A stretch of 64,000 nucleotides of DNA from [Erwinia] mediterraneensis (GTDB lineage Bacteria; Pseudomonadota; Gammaproteobacteria; Enterobacterales; Enterobacteriaceae), in NCBI RefSeq assembly GCF_900604315.1, contig NZ_LR026978.1, forward strand, positions 1,007,063 to 1,071,062. The letters run 5' to 3'. The number at the start of each line of letters is the position of its first letter. The first letter of the stretch is position 1. The position numbers and the translations under genes are program-made. This document shows positions 50,844 through 62,000 of this stretch, one piece after another. Under the pieces are notes generated by a model that was given only the letters and a program-made list of their open reading frames with translations, was not told the DNA's origin and did no database searches.

Positions 50844-52496
50844 TCAGGAAGCGGGGATTTTCAACGCCTGGCCCAGCATGACATTGGTCGACTTCATATT
50901 ATTCTCCTGCATGATCGCTTGCGGGCTGACGCCATAATGCGCCGCAATCGCCGTCAGGGAATCCCCCCGTACCACTTTATGGCGTAGCGGTTTGCGTGCT
51001 GTGGTGCTGCTGCCCTGCGCCGGCACTTTCAGACGCTGGCCCACCCAGACGCTCTCTTTTTTCAGGCGATTCAGCTCGCTCAACGTCGCCATACTGACGC
51101 CATATTTAGCGGCGATCCCCGACAGCGTTTCACCGCGCTGGACCACATGCAGCCGGGTCGCCCCGCTGTAGCGCGCTTTGCCCGTTGCCGCGTTTGATGC
51201 CACGCTAACCGCCGCTGCTGAGCTGAACGGTTGCTTTTCCTCCTTTGGGAGCGTCTGTAGCGGATGCGCCAGAAAATAGTTGCGCAAGCCCTGATAAATA
51301 GACTGAGCAATCTTTTCCTGATGTGCGCTACTGCCGAGCAGCCGCTCCTCCGAGGCATTACTGATAAACCCGGTCTCCACCAGCAGTGAAGGAATATCGG
51401 GCGAACGCAACACACCGAGACTGGCGTGTTCCGGTAAGCGTTTGTGCAGCGGCGATACGCTACGCAGCTGCTGTAATACCTTCACGGCCACATCGTAACC
51501 AACGCGTTGCGAGTGACCAAACTGCAGATCGAGTACTGCCTGGCTGAGGTAAGGATCGGCCTGGCTGTTCGCCAGCAGATCCCCTGCGCCGCCGAGCAGC
51601 TCCGACTGTTTCTCGCGCTGCTCCAGCCAGTTCGCCATTTCGCTGTTGGCGCGGCGGTTGGAGAGTACCCAGACCGAGGCGCCGCTGGCGGTGTGATTGG
51701 GCGCTGAGTCGGCATGAATCGACACCAGCAGATTGGCGTTCGCTTTACGCGCAACGTCAGAACGTCCCATCACGGAAATAAAGTAATCGCTCTCGCGCGT
51801 CAGAACCCCTTTGAACATCGGATCCTGATTCAGCAGCGTTTTCAGCTTACGTGCGATGCCAAGCGTCACATTCTTCTCTTTCAGCCCGTGCTGACCAATC
51901 GCGCCCGGATCCTGACCGCCATGCCCGGCGTCAATGGCGACAATAATGGTTTCGCTGCGGCTGCTGGCGGCGCGCGTGCGCACCTGGCTGGTGCTGGTCA
52001 CCGAGGTCACCCGGTTGCCGTCAAAAGGATTGCGCGCCGGCGCGCTATTCTGCACCTGACGCGGCGCGCTGCTGGCGGCGTTTGCACTGGGCACCCGGGC
52101 CGTCTGCTGCGTGCCTTTAATCGTAAACACCACGTTGTAGTTGCTGCCATTACGTTGGGTCACGGCGCGCGTTTTCCCTGGCTGCGTTAACTCAAAGACC
52201 AGGCGGATGCTTTGCGCATCTTTTGGCGTGCTGCTGCGGATGCGCTTTACAATATTTTCACCGCTGAAGTTTAGCGGCAAACCCTGAATGGTTCCGCTCT
52301 GACGGATATCCAGTACGACGCGATCGGGATTGCGCAACGGAAAATAGCCGTAAACCGGCTGGCCGGCAAAGCTCAGCGTCACCGTTGCCTGGCTGTCGCC
52401 GTTTGATACCTTGATATCTGACAGGCTGGCCGCCAGGGCTGAGCCTGAAACCAGGCTCAACAGCGCCAGCAGCCCGATTTTTATCCATGACATCAT
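50844..52496 (-). CDS. amiB: AmiB, periplasmic N-acetylmuramoyl-L-alanine amidase with two LysM domains
   Basis: A 550-residue exported amidase that splits septal peptidoglycan under EnvC control. Signal peptide at about 1-22 (SGSALA-A); AMIN domain (about 24-125); Ser/Arg-rich linker; Amidase_3 domain (about 180-400) with zinc ligands in [19 protein letters not shown] and SIHADSA, and the catalytic Glu in LVETGF. Two C-terminal LysM domains follow (about 450-495, [18 protein letters not shown]; about 505-550, [18 protein letters not shown]). It is clearly longer than the 445-residue E. coli protein. The ATG overlaps the tsaE stop by four bases. Confidence 0.96.
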   Translation of the reverse strand: MMSWIKIGLLALLSLVSGSALAASLSDIKVSNGDSQATVTLSFAGQPVYGYFPLRNPDRVVLDIRQSGTIQGLPLNFSGENIVKRIRSSTPKDAQSIRLVFELTQPGKTRAVTQRNGSNYNVVFTIKGTQQTARVPSANAASSAPRQVQNSAPARNPFDGNRVTSVTSTSQVRTRAASSRSETIIVAIDAGHGGQDPGAIGQHGLKEKNVTLGIARKLKTLLNQDPMFKGVLTRESDYFISVMGRSDVARKANANLLVSIHADSAPNHTASGASVWVLSNRRANSEMANWLEQREKQSELLGGAGDLLANSQADPYLSQAVLDLQFGHSQRVGYDVAVKVLQQLRSVSPLHKRLPEHASLGVLRSPDIPSLLVETGFISNASEERLLGSSAHQEKIAQSIYQGLRNYFLAHPLQTLPKEEKQPFSSAAAVSVASNAATGKARYSGATRLHVVQRGETLSGIAAKYGVSMATLSELNRLKKESVWVGQRLKVPAQGSSTTARKPLRHKVVRGDSLTAIAAHYGVSPQAIMQENNMKSTNVMLGQALKIPAS

Positions 52497-52969
52497 GTCA
52501 GATCCCTGTGGTGGCTGAATTGCGCAACGATGGCTTCCCCGGCTGGCGATTGCGCAACGATTTCCGCCTGACGCGCAGCCCCCATATAGCTCAGGGTGAG
52601 CGACACATCAGGTTCAGGCAATACGCCCTGTCCCTGCTGCGGCCACTCCACCAGACAGATGGCGTCACCGCTGAAGTAGTCGCGGATCCCCATAAACTCC
52701 AACTCTTCCGCATCGGCCAGCCGGTAGAGATCAAAATGATACAGCGCACGCGTACCGATCTGATAAGGCTCAACCAGCGTGTACGTCGGGCTTTTTACAT
52801 TACCCTGATGGCCTAATGCCTGTAAAAATCCGCGGCTAAAGGTGGTTTTTCCCGCCCCCAGATCGCCATACAGATAAAGAATGGTCGCGCCGTGACAGAC
52901 GCGGGCCAGTTGTGCGCCCAGTTCGAGCGTTGCTGCCTCATCGGGCAAAGAAATAACACAGGTTTTCAT
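52493..52969 (-). CDS. tsaE: TsaE, ATPase of tRNA t6A biosynthesis
   Basis: A 158-residue P-loop protein ([13 protein letters not shown] at about 35-47) that helps the TsaBD complex make the t6A37 base in ANN-decoding tRNAs. It begins six bases after nnr and overlaps amiB by four, so nnr-tsaE-amiB-mutL-miaA appear to be co-transcribed. Confidence 0.96.
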   Translation of the reverse strand: MKTCVISLPDEAATLELGAQLARVCHGATILYLYGDLGAGKTTFSRGFLQALGHQGNVKSPTYTLVEPYQIGTRALYHFDLYRLADAEELEFMGIRDYFSGDAICLVEWPQQGQGVLPEPDVSLTLSYMGAARQAEIVAQSPAGEAIVAQFSHHRDLT

Positions 52970-52975
52970 GCTTTC

Positions 52976-54490
52976 TTATGAAATCATCTCTGGATTAACG
53001 AACTGCCACAGCCGTTCGAATAAATCTGTTGCCAACATACCACGCGTACCGCGCTGTCGGGCCACGGCATCTGCCGCCGCGCCATGCACTACGCATCCGG
53101 CACAGGCGGCCTCAAACAGTGCCAGCTTCTGGCCCAGCAACGAGGCGATAATACCGCTTAATACATCCCCCATGCCGCCGGATGCCATGCCCGCATTGCC
53201 GACATCCGCAAACGCCATCTGTCCTGCTTCACTGGCGATGATGGTGCCAGCCCCTTTCAGTACCACCACACCGCCGTAGCGCTTTGCCAGGGTCTCCGCT
53301 GCATGTAAGCGGTCACTCTCAATTTCGCTGGTCTTGATACCGAGCAAACGCGCGGCCTCGCCAGGGTGCGGCGTGATGATGCGATTTTGACGTTTCTGCG
53401 CACTGAATGCCAGCAGGTTAAGTGCATCAGCATCCCAAAGCATCGGCTTTTCACTTTTTTCAACGCTTTTCAACGCCTTCTGACCCCAGTCACGCTGTCC
53501 GAGCCCAGGACCAATGGCGATCACATCCGCCCACTCTACCCCCTGCGCCAGGCTTTGATCGCTCAGCGCGTCCACCATCAGTTCCGGACGCGCAGCCAGA
53601 ATCGGCGCGATATTATGGGGGTGAGTAAGCACTCGCACCAGCCCTGAACCGGTACGCAGCGCGGCCTCTGCCGCCATGCGAATGGCGCCGGCCGTACCGT
53701 CATCGCCGCCAACCACCAGTAGTCGCCCGTGATCCCCTTTATGCGAGGTGGGTCGGCGCGGCGGCAGCCAGTGCCTGAGGTAACCGGCATCAAAACGCGC
53801 CATCGGCGCTGACTGAACGGCCAGCCAGTTTTCCAGACCCAGCGCATGAAAATGCAGCTGCCCGATATAATCACGGGCTTTGCCGGTCAGCTGACCCGGC
53901 TTCAGGGCAATCACACTCAGGGTATGCGCAGCCTCTATTACCGCGCCAGGGGCGGTGCCGTTAGCAGCCACTAACCCTGATGGCATATCAATTGCCAGCA
54001 CCGGCGCCGCATGCGCGTTGGCTTTCTCGATCAACGCCGCATAAGGGGCTGACGGGGGACGGTTCAGACCGGTGCCAAGCAGCGCATCCACAATGACATC
54101 AACCTTCTCCGGCCAGGGGGCATCCGCCGCATGGATCTCGCCGCCCGCTTCCAGCCAGCTGTTGCGCGCGCTCTCCGCCTCTTCCGGTAAGTCGCTGCTT
54201 CCCTCACAGGCCAGCAGCGTGACCTGATACCCCGCCGCCTGCGCCAGACGCGCTACCACATAGCCATCGCCACCATTATTACCGTGCCCGCACAGGATCA
54301 GCCAGTGCTGCGCGTCGGGCCACAGCTGTCGGATTTTCTCATACACCGCCTGCCCGGCACGCTGCATCAGTTCATACAGCGCAATGCCGTAGCTGTCCGC
54401 AGCATCTGTTTCCAGCTGACGCAGGGCCTGCGCAGGCCAGACAGAATATGGTAAGCTGTGCGCGTTTGCTTCCGATAGTTGGTCTCTCAT
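52976..54490 (-). CDS. nnr: Nnr, bifunctional NAD(P)H-hydrate epimerase/ADP-dependent dehydratase
   Basis: A 504-residue metabolite-repair enzyme. The N-terminal YjeF_N epimerase (about 1-215, with LCGHGNNGGDGYVVARLA) is fused to a C-terminal ribokinase-like dehydratase (about 225-495, with PTSHKGDHGRLLVVGGDDGTAG, HPGEAARLL and NAGMASGGMGDVLSG). It restores damaged NAD(P)HX. Its start codon overlaps that of the divergent queG by two bases. Confidence 0.96.
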   Translation of the reverse strand: MRDQLSEANAHSLPYSVWPAQALRQLETDAADSYGIALYELMQRAGQAVYEKIRQLWPDAQHWLILCGHGNNGGDGYVVARLAQAAGYQVTLLACEGSSDLPEEAESARNSWLEAGGEIHAADAPWPEKVDVIVDALLGTGLNRPPSAPYAALIEKANAHAAPVLAIDMPSGLVAANGTAPGAVIEAAHTLSVIALKPGQLTGKARDYIGQLHFHALGLENWLAVQSAPMARFDAGYLRHWLPPRRPTSHKGDHGRLLVVGGDDGTAGAIRMAAEAALRTGSGLVRVLTHPHNIAPILAARPELMVDALSDQSLAQGVEWADVIAIGPGLGQRDWGQKALKSVEKSEKPMLWDADALNLLAFSAQKRQNRIITPHPGEAARLLGIKTSEIESDRLHAAETLAKRYGGVVVLKGAGTIIASEAGQMAFADVGNAGMASGGMGDVLSGIIASLLGQKLALFEAACAGCVVHGAAADAVARQRGTRGMLATDLFERLWQFVNPEMIS

Positions 54491-55628
54491 GTCATACCCT
54501 TTCGATCTTCATCAGCTTGCCCAACGCATTAAACAGTGGGGTCTGGAACTCGGCTTTCAGCAGGTCGGTATTTGCGATACCGATCTCAGCGCGGAGGAGC
54601 CGCGCCTGCAAGCGTGGCTGGAGAAACAATATCATGGCGAGATGGCGTGGATGGCGCGACACGGCATGATGCGTGCGCGCCCGCATGAGCTTCTGCCCGG
54701 CACGCTACGCGTGATCAGCGTGCGCATGAATTATCTCCCGGCCAAAGCGGCCTTTGCCTCGACGCTGAAAAATCCCCATGCCGGTTACGTCAGCCGTTAT
54801 GCACTGGGTCGTGATTACCACAAAGTATTGCGCAATCGCCTGAAAAAGCTTGGGGAAATGATTAAAGAGTATTGCAGCGAACTCAATTTCCGTCCCTTTG
54901 TCGATTCGGCGCCGCTGCTGGAAAGGCCGCTGGCGGAGAAAGCGGGACTCGGCTGGACCGGCAAGCATTCACTGATTCTGAACCGGGAAGCGGGCTCGTG
55001 GTTTTTCCTTGGCGAGCTGTTGATCGATCTGCCTTTGCCGGTGGATAAACCGCAGTCGGAGCAGTGCGGGCGCTGCGTGGCCTGCATGACTATCTGCCCC
55101 ACCGGCGCCATTGTTGAACCTTATGTGGTCGATGCGCGCCGCTGTATTTCCTACCTGACGATAGAGCTGGAGGGCGCAATTCCGGCAGAGCTGCGTCCGC
55201 TGATTGGCAACCGCATTTACGGCTGCGACGACTGTCAGCTGATTTGTCCGTGGAACCGTTACAGCCAGCTGAGCGATGAAGAAGATTTTTCGCCGCGCGC
55301 CGTGCTGCACGCGCCGCGCTTACTCGACCTGTTTCAGTGGGATGAAGCCACATTTTTGCGGGTAACGGAAGGATCGGCGATACGCCGCATCGGGCATCTG
55401 CGCTGGTTACGTAATGTTGCGGTCGCGCTGGGCAATGCGCCCTGGTCAGCCGGGATTATTCCGGCGTTGCAGCAGCGGCTGGGAGAACATCCTCTGCTGG
55501 ATGAACATATTCACTGGGCGATTGCTCAGCAACAGGCCAGGCAGGAGAGCTGGGTTATTGATGTCGAACCGGCGCAGAAAAAGCGGCTTATACGCGCCGT
55601 GGAAAAGGGGCTGCCGAGAGATGCATAA
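54489..55628 (+). CDS. queG: QueG, epoxyqueuosine reductase
   Basis: A 379-residue cobalamin- and iron-sulfur-dependent enzyme that performs the last step of queuosine synthesis in tRNA. The two 4Fe-4S motifs CGRCVACMTICPTGAI and CDDCQLICPWN are intact, and the catalytic Asp region (FRPFVDSAPLLERPLAEKAG) is present. The ending EKGLPRDA matches E. coli. Divergent from nnr with overlapping starts. Confidence 0.97.
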   Translation: MSYPFDLHQLAQRIKQWGLELGFQQVGICDTDLSAEEPRLQAWLEKQYHGEMAWMARHGMMRARPHELLPGTLRVISVRMNYLPAKAAFASTLKNPHAGYVSRYALGRDYHKVLRNRLKKLGEMIKEYCSELNFRPFVDSAPLLERPLAEKAGLGWTGKHSLILNREAGSWFFLGELLIDLPLPVDKPQSEQCGRCVACMTICPTGAIVEPYVVDARRCISYLTIELEGAIPAELRPLIGNRIYGCDDCQLICPWNRYSQLSDEEDFSPRAVLHAPRLLDLFQWDEATFLRVTEGSAIRRIGHLRWLRNVAVALGNAPWSAGIIPALQQRLGEHPLLDEHIHWAIAQQQARQESWVIDVEPAQKKRLIRAVEKGLPRDA

Positions 55629-55653
55629 CAGCGTTTTGCCCTGGCAAAAGGAT

Positions 55654-55903
55654 TTTTCCACAAGCTGTGAATAAAAATAAAAACCCGTTGCCATTCAACT
55701 GGCCGGAATTTCGCAATACGCCTCAATAACAAATTGAAATATCTTCATCTTCTTTAAAAACAATAATTTATCATCAAGATGTAAAACTTTGCGATCACCC
55801 TTGCGTAAGCGAAGCCGAATCGTATCTGTGGATAACTCTGTTTAAAAGGCTTTAGCAGAGGCGGGAAAACCGCGGTAAAACTCACAAGTCGCGCTGTGGA
55901 TAA
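55654..55903. other. datA: datA-like DnaA-box cluster (DnaA titration and inactivation site)
   Basis: The 322 bp between queG and the glycine tRNAs hold no gene but three perfect DnaA boxes: TGTGAATAA at 55666-55674 and TGTGGATAA at 55827-55835 and 55895-55903. A near-match TTTTCCACA lies at 55654-55662. An AT-rich stretch between them has a weak IHF-like site (CATCAAGATGTAA, 55772-55784, two mismatches to WATCAANNNNTTR). In E. coli the datA locus lies at exactly this place, between queG and glyV, and uses DnaA boxes flanking an IHF site to promote DnaA-ATP hydrolysis. The identification rests on synteny and box content. I could not model its activity. Confidence 0.78.
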
Positions 55904-55950
55904 CAGGACCGTGCGCCTGGCGCGCAAGAAGAAAGAACAAGTAAGAAAAC

Positions 55951-56026
<76 letters not shown>

Positions 56027-56053
56027 TAAGAAGGGCAATACTGACAAGAAATC

Positions 56054-56129
<76 letters not shown>

Positions 56130-56160
56130 AATAGAGATGTCTTTTACTTACTGTTTGAAC

Positions 56161-56236
<76 letters not shown>

Positions 56237-56278
56237 GCCTTGTACCGAGATAAAATTCTTCATCGGTACGGGGTGCGC

Positions 56279-56306
56279 ATTATACGAGAATTCCTTTTTG
56301 CCGCAA
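56279..56306 (-). promoter_or_regulatory. Promoter of the tRNA-Gly operon
   Basis: On the minus strand TTGCGG (56301-56306), a 16 bp spacer and a consensus TATAAT (56279-56284) are followed by a GC-rich discriminator (GCGCACC). That layout is typical of stringently controlled stable-RNA promoters. It lies about 43 bases upstream of the first tRNA. Confidence 0.7.
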
Positions 56307-56389
56307 GAGCCTGAAAGCAAATTTTTTCGTTTTCGCTGCGTTTGCTGATTAAATCAGCAAAATGCTGTTTTCCTGCGCACCCTTCCCAT

Positions 56390-56938
56390 CTACAGTTGCA
56401 AAAAATGCTCGCGATAGTAGGCCAGCTCAGCCACCGACTCGCGGATATCATCCAGCGCCTGATGCGTGCCTGCTTTCTTGAAGCCTGGCAGAATATCGGG
56501 CTTCCAGCGACGCGCCAGCTCTTTCAGCGTGCTGACATCAAGGTAACGATAGTGGAACCAGGCTTCCAGCTCCGGCATATATTTAAACAGAAAACGGCGA
56601 TCCTGGCCGATGCTGTTGCCGCAAATCGGCGAGCAGTTGGCGGGCACCCACTGTTTTAAAAACTCCAGCGTCGCCAGTTCCGCCGCGCGATCGTCATATT
56701 CGCTGGCCTTCACGCGCGTGACCAGACCGCTGTTGGTGTGCGTACGCACATTCCATTCATCCATCAGCGCCAGCTGCGCATCCGACTGATGCACAGCAAT
56801 CACCGGCCCTTCCGCCAGGATATTAAGATGGGCATCGGTTACCAGGGTGGCGATCTCAATAATGCGATCCCGTTCAGGATCGAGTCCGGTCATCTCCAGA
56901 TCAATCCAGATTAAATTATTTTCATTTCCCGTCGTCAT
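56390..56938 (-). CDS. orn: Orn, oligoribonuclease
   Basis: A 182-residue DEDDh 3'-5' exonuclease that finishes degradation of RNA dinucleotides, usually essential in gammaproteobacteria. [17 protein letters not shown] holds the first Asp/Glu pair, and the final catalytic segment is [15 protein letters not shown]. Divergent from rsgA, as in E. coli. Confidence 0.97.
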   Translation of the reverse strand: MTTGNENNLIWIDLEMTGLDPERDRIIEIATLVTDAHLNILAEGPVIAVHQSDAQLALMDEWNVRTHTNSGLVTRVKASEYDDRAAELATLEFLKQWVPANCSPICGNSIGQDRRFLFKYMPELEAWFHYRYLDVSTLKELARRWKPDILPGFKKAGTHQALDDIRESVAELAYYREHFLQL

Positions 56939-57041
56939 GCTGTTTCCTGCGGTTGGCTGGTCGTCATTACCATGAAATAGGGTGTATCATAGACGTTTTG
57001 CCCCGCAGGGCGAAGCCTGACAAAACCAAGTGAGAGGATGA

Positions 57042-58094
57042 GTGAGCAAAAATAAACTGTCAAAAGGCCAACAGCGTCGCGTAAGCGCTAACCATGAGCG
57101 CCGTCTGAAGCAACGCAGCGAAAAGCCGGAACCGGATGACAGCCAGTTTGGTGAAGCGCAGGAGGGCATCGTCATCAGCCGTTTCGGCATGCACGCCGAC
57201 GTGGAAGATAGCGCGGGCGATGTTCATCGTTGCAATATTCGCCGCACCATTCGCTCGCTGGTTACCGGCGACCGCGTCGTCTGGCGCGCCGCCAATGAAA
57301 GTACAGGTAAAGGTATTGTTGAAGCGGTGCATGAACGCAGCAGCGTGTTAACCCGCCCCGATTTTTATGATGGCGTTAAACCCATTGCCGCCAATATCGA
57401 TCAGATTCTGATTGTTTCCGCGATCCTGCCGGAACTGTCGCTCAATATCATTGATCGTTATCTGGTCGCCAGCGAAACGCTGGGGATTGAACCGCTGCTG
57501 GTGTTGAATAAAATTGACCTGCTGGATGACAAAGCGCGCGCCTTTGTCGATGAGCAGATGGATATTTACCGTCGTATCGGCTATCACGTGCTGATGGTCT
57601 CCAGTCAGGCAAAAGATGGTCTGGCGGACCTGGAAGCAGCGCTTAATGGCCATATCAGTATTTTTGCCGGTCAGTCCGGCGTAGGGAAATCGAGCCTGCT
57701 GAACGCGATCCTGGATCTCGAGCAGAGCGGCGAAGCAGCGATCCTGACCAACGACGTCTCGGATAACTCCGGCCTGGGCCAGCACACCACTACTGCCTCG
57801 CGTCTCTATCACGCTCCCCACGGCGGTGATGTGATTGATTCTCCCGGCGTGCGCGAATTTGGTTTATGGCATCTCGAACCGGAACAAATTACCCGTGGAT
57901 TTGTCGAATTCCGGGAATTTCTCGGCAGCTGTAAGTTCCGTGACTGCAAACACGATACTGATCCCGGCTGCGCCATCCGCGCAGCGGTGGAGGATGGCTT
58001 GATCGATGCTTCGCGTTTTGCAAATTACCATCGCATTCTGGAGAGTATGGCGCAGGTGAAAACGCGTAAGAATTTCTCCGCCGGGGAAGATTAA
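57042..58094 (+). CDS. rsgA: RsgA, 30S ribosome-maturation GTPase
   Basis: A 350-residue circularly permuted GTPase, the E. coli length. An N-terminal OB-fold (about 35-110) is followed by G4 NKID (156-159), then G1 GQSGVGKSS (210-218) and G3 DSPGV (266-270). The C-terminal zinc finger uses Cys297, Cys302, His304 and Cys310 ([14 protein letters not shown]). The start is GTG preceded by GAGAGGATGA. Confidence 0.97.
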   Translation: MSKNKLSKGQQRRVSANHERRLKQRSEKPEPDDSQFGEAQEGIVISRFGMHADVEDSAGDVHRCNIRRTIRSLVTGDRVVWRAANESTGKGIVEAVHERSSVLTRPDFYDGVKPIAANIDQILIVSAILPELSLNIIDRYLVASETLGIEPLLVLNKIDLLDDKARAFVDEQMDIYRRIGYHVLMVSSQAKDGLADLEAALNGHISIFAGQSGVGKSSLLNAILDLEQSGEAAILTNDVSDNSGLGQHTTTASRLYHAPHGGDVIDSPGVREFGLWHLEPEQITRGFVEFREFLGSCKFRDCKHDTDPGCAIRAAVEDGLIDASRFANYHRILESMAQVKTRKNFSAGED

Positions 58095-58186
58095 CCCTCC
58101 TCACAGCGGATTCGCCAACTTACCAGGGCGCTGCTACAATGCGCGCCCCTTTTCGTTAACGTCTTGAATTAAGCCAGGAGGCTAAG

Positions 58187-59083
58187 GTGTTTGATCGTTT
58201 AAAGCTCGGCCTGAATCATTTTCTGCCAAAAAAATGGCTGACCGAACTGGCTGGCTGGGGCGCAAGTCGCCGTGCGGGCTGGCTGACCAAAGCGGTCATC
58301 GATATCTTCGTCTGGTTCTATAAAGTCGATATGTCTGAGGCGCGCAAGGCCGATACGGCCAGCTACCGCACCTTTAACGACTTTTTTGTGCGCCCGCTGA
58401 AAGATGAGGCGCGCCCGATCGAAGCTGACCCGAATCTGGTTGTCTTACCCGCCGATGGCGCTATCAGCCAGCTGGGGCGTATTGACGACAATCAAATTTT
58501 TCAGGCTAAAGGGCACTATTATTCTCTGGAAGCGTTGCTGGCCGGTAATGAAGAGATGGCCGCCCAGTTCCGCGACGGCGACTTTGTGACCCTTTATCTG
58601 GCGCCGCGCGACTATCATCGCGTACATATGCCCTGCAACGGCATCCTGCGGGAAATGATCTACGTGCCGGGCGATCTCTATTCCGTGAATCCCCTGACGG
58701 CGCGCAATATCCCGAACCTGTTTGCCCGTAACGAACGCGTTATCTGCTATTTCGATACCGATCTCGGACCGATGGTGCAGATTCTGGTGGGCGCCACCAT
58801 TGTCGGCAGCATCGAAACCGTCTGGGCGGGCACTATTACGCCGCCGCGTGAAGGAGTGATCAAACGCTGGCACTACCCTGCTGCCGATGCGGAAGGTGCC
58901 GTGGTGCTGCTGAAAGGGCAGGAAATGGGCCGCTTTAAGCTGGGCTCTACCGTGATTAACCTGTTTGCACCTGGCCGCCTGAAGCTGGCGGAAAGTCTGG
59001 AAGCGGAAAGCAAAACCCGTGTAGGCCAGCCGCTGGCCATGATCTTGCCTCAACCCGGTGAAAACCTCACCACTGTTGAATAA
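58187..59083 (+). CDS. psd: Psd, phosphatidylserine decarboxylase proenzyme
   Basis: A 298-residue inner-membrane-associated proenzyme that makes phosphatidylethanolamine. The self-cleavage motif LGST is at 252-255; Ser254 becomes the pyruvoyl group, and Asp90 and His147 complete the known processing triad. The start is GTG with AGGAGG upstream. 15 bases separate it from mscM, so the two form an operon as in E. coli. Confidence 0.97.
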   Translation: MFDRLKLGLNHFLPKKWLTELAGWGASRRAGWLTKAVIDIFVWFYKVDMSEARKADTASYRTFNDFFVRPLKDEARPIEADPNLVVLPADGAISQLGRIDDNQIFQAKGHYYSLEALLAGNEEMAAQFRDGDFVTLYLAPRDYHRVHMPCNGILREMIYVPGDLYSVNPLTARNIPNLFARNERVICYFDTDLGPMVQILVGATIVGSIETVWAGTITPPREGVIKRWHYPAADAEGAVVLLKGQEMGRFKLGSTVINLFAPGRLKLAESLEAESKTRVGQPLAMILPQPGENLTTVE

Positions 59084-59098
59084 CCCCGAGTCACTTCC

Positions 59099-62000
59099 GT
59101 GCGTTCACTTATGATTCTGCTGCTGAGCCTCTGGCTCAGCGCTTCCACCTTCGCCGCCGGCGTGCCGGAAGCGAACCAACTCCGTCAGGAACTGGAAACG
59201 GCCAAAGCCGCGAAAAGCTCCCCCGCTCAGACTGAGCAGATCCAGTCGCTGGAAACAGCACTGAGTTACCTCGACGAACGCGATGCATCGCTGGAACGGG
59301 CAAAGCAGTATCAGCAGGTGATTGATGATTTCCCGCGCCTCGCCCGGGAACTGCGCCAGCAAATTGCCGCCTTTAAAAACAGCAGCAAAACCGTGCGCAG
59401 CACCATGAGCAGCGCCGAGCTGGATCAGGAGATCCTGCAGGTCAGCAGCCAGCTGCTGGAGGAGAGCCGACAGGCGCAGCAGGAGCAGGATCGGGCGCGC
59501 GAGATCAGCGACTCCCTGACGTTACTGCCACAGCAGCAAACCGAAGCGCGGCGCGCCATGACGGAGAGTGAACGGCGTTTACAGAGCACCACGGCAGGTA
59601 GTACGCCGCTGACGCTGGCGCAGCAGGCAGCGCGCCAGGCGGAAAATGCGGCCAGCAAAGCGCGCGTGGATGAACTCGAACTGGCGCAACTCTCGGCCAA
59701 TAATCGTCAGGAGCTGGCGCGTATGCGCGCCGAAGTGCATCAGCACAAAGCCTCGCAGCTCGACAACTATCTGCAGGAATTGCGCAACCAGCTGAATAAT
59801 CAGCGGCAGCGGGAAGCGGAACTGGCGCTGGCGCGCACCGAACAGCTGGCAGAGAACAGCGGCGATTTGCCTCCCGCCATCCGCGATCAGTTTCGTGTCA
59901 ACCGTGAACTTTCTGCGGCGCTGAATCAGCAGGCGCAGCGCATGGATCTGGTGGCCTCGCAGCAGCGCCTGGCAACCAATCAGACGCTTCAGGTGCGCCA
60001 GGCGTTAACTACCCTGCGTGAGCAATCGCAATGGCTGGGCGCCTCTAACCTGTTAGGAGAAGCGCTGCGTGCGCAGGTCGCCCGCCTGCCTGAGATGCCC
60101 AAATCGCAGCAGATTGACAATGAAATGGCTCAGCTGCGCGTACAGCGTCTGCATTACGAAGGGCTGTTTGCCCGTCAGGATGAGCTGCGCAAAGAGAAAC
60201 AGGCCAACGGTGCTCCTCTGAGCAGCGAACAAAACCGTATTCTCGACGCCCAGTTAAAAACCCAGCGTGAGCTGCTTAATTCCCTGATTTCCGGTATCGA
60301 CACGCTGATACTGGAAATCACTAAGCTGAAGGTGGCCAACACCCAGCTGCAGGAGGCGCTGACCGAGGTCAAAGAAGCGACCCACCGTTACCTGTTCTGG
60401 ACCGCAGACGTCAGCCCGGTGAGCCTGAGCTTTCCGCTGGATGTGGTACACGATCTCTACCGTCTGCTGTCATTTGATACTCTCAGTCAGATGGGCAAGG
60501 CGCTGGCGATGGTATTTACCAGCCAGGAGACGGTATTTCCGGTGCTGGGTGCCATGCTGCTGCTCGGCTTCAGCATCAGCTCCCGCCGCCACTATCATGC
60601 ATTTCTGGATCGCGCCGCCAGCAAAGTGGGCAAGGTTACCCTGGATCGCTTTCAGCTGACCCTACGTACCGTATTCTGGTCGATTTTGCTGGCCTTACCG
60701 CTGCCTCTGCTCTGGGGCGCGCTGGGCTATGGCCTGCAACACGCATGGCCTTATCCTTTTGCGGTCGCTATCGGCCATGGTATTACCGACACCTTCCCTC
60801 TGATGTGGACCTTAATGATCGGTGCCGCTTTTGCCCGCCCGCACGGTTTGTTTATTACCCATTTCCGCTGGCCGCAAACGCGCGTGGCGCGCGCCATGCG
60901 CTACTATCCGCTCTCTGTCGGGCTGATTGTGCCGCTGACGATGCTGCTTATCGCCTTCGCCAATCAGGAGGATCGGCAATTTTCTGCCAGCCTCGGCCGC
61001 TTCTGCTTTATTTTAATTTGCGGCGCGCTGAGTATTGTCACCGTCAGCCTTAAACGTGCCGGTATCCCGCTGCATCTCGATAAAGAGGGCAACGGCGACA
61101 ATATGGTCAACCGCATTTTGTGGAACCTGATGGTCGCTATTCCGCTGATTGCGGCTTTCGCCTCCTGCATCGGTTATCTGGCGACGGCGCAGGCGTTACT
61201 GGCGCGTCTGGAAACCTCGGCGGCGATCTGGTTCCTGCTGCTGGTGATTTATCACATTATTCGCCGCTGGATGTTGATTCAGCGCCGACGCATCGCCTTC
61301 GATCGCGCCCGTCAGCGTCGCGCGGAGCGGCTGGCTAACCGTGCCCGTAATGAAGATGAGAAAGAACCGGTGCTGCAATATGCCGATGGCGTGGAGCTTG
61401 ATGAGCCGGTTATCGATCTTGATGCTATCAGCGCCCAGTCGCTGCGCCTGGTGCGTTCTATTCTGACATTAATTGCGCTGGTTTCCGTGATTGTGCTCTG
61501 GTCGGAAATCCACTCCGCCTTTAGCTTCCTGGAAAATATTCGCCTGTGGGATGCCAGTACCACGGTACAGGGCGTAGAAAGCCTGCAGCCGATTACCCTG
61601 GGCTCCGTACTGATTGCTATTCTGGTGCTGATAATCACCACGCAGCTGGTGCGCCATATGCCGGCGCTACTGGAGCTGGCCCTGCTGCAACATCTCAGCC
61701 TGACGCCGGGCACAGGCTACGCCATCACCACGCTGACCAAATATCTGTTGATGCTGATTGGCGGCCTGCTGGGCTTTTCGCTGATTGGTATCGAGTGGTC
61801 CAAACTGCAATGGCTGGTGGCGGCGCTCGGTGTCGGACTCGGTTTTGGTCTGCAGGAGATTTTCGCCAACTTTATTTCGGGTCTGATTATTCTGTTTGAA
61901 AAACCGATCCGCATCGGCGATACGGTCACCATTCGCGATCTTACCGGCAGTATTACGCGGATCAATACGCGTGCGACCACCATTACCGACTGGGACCGCA

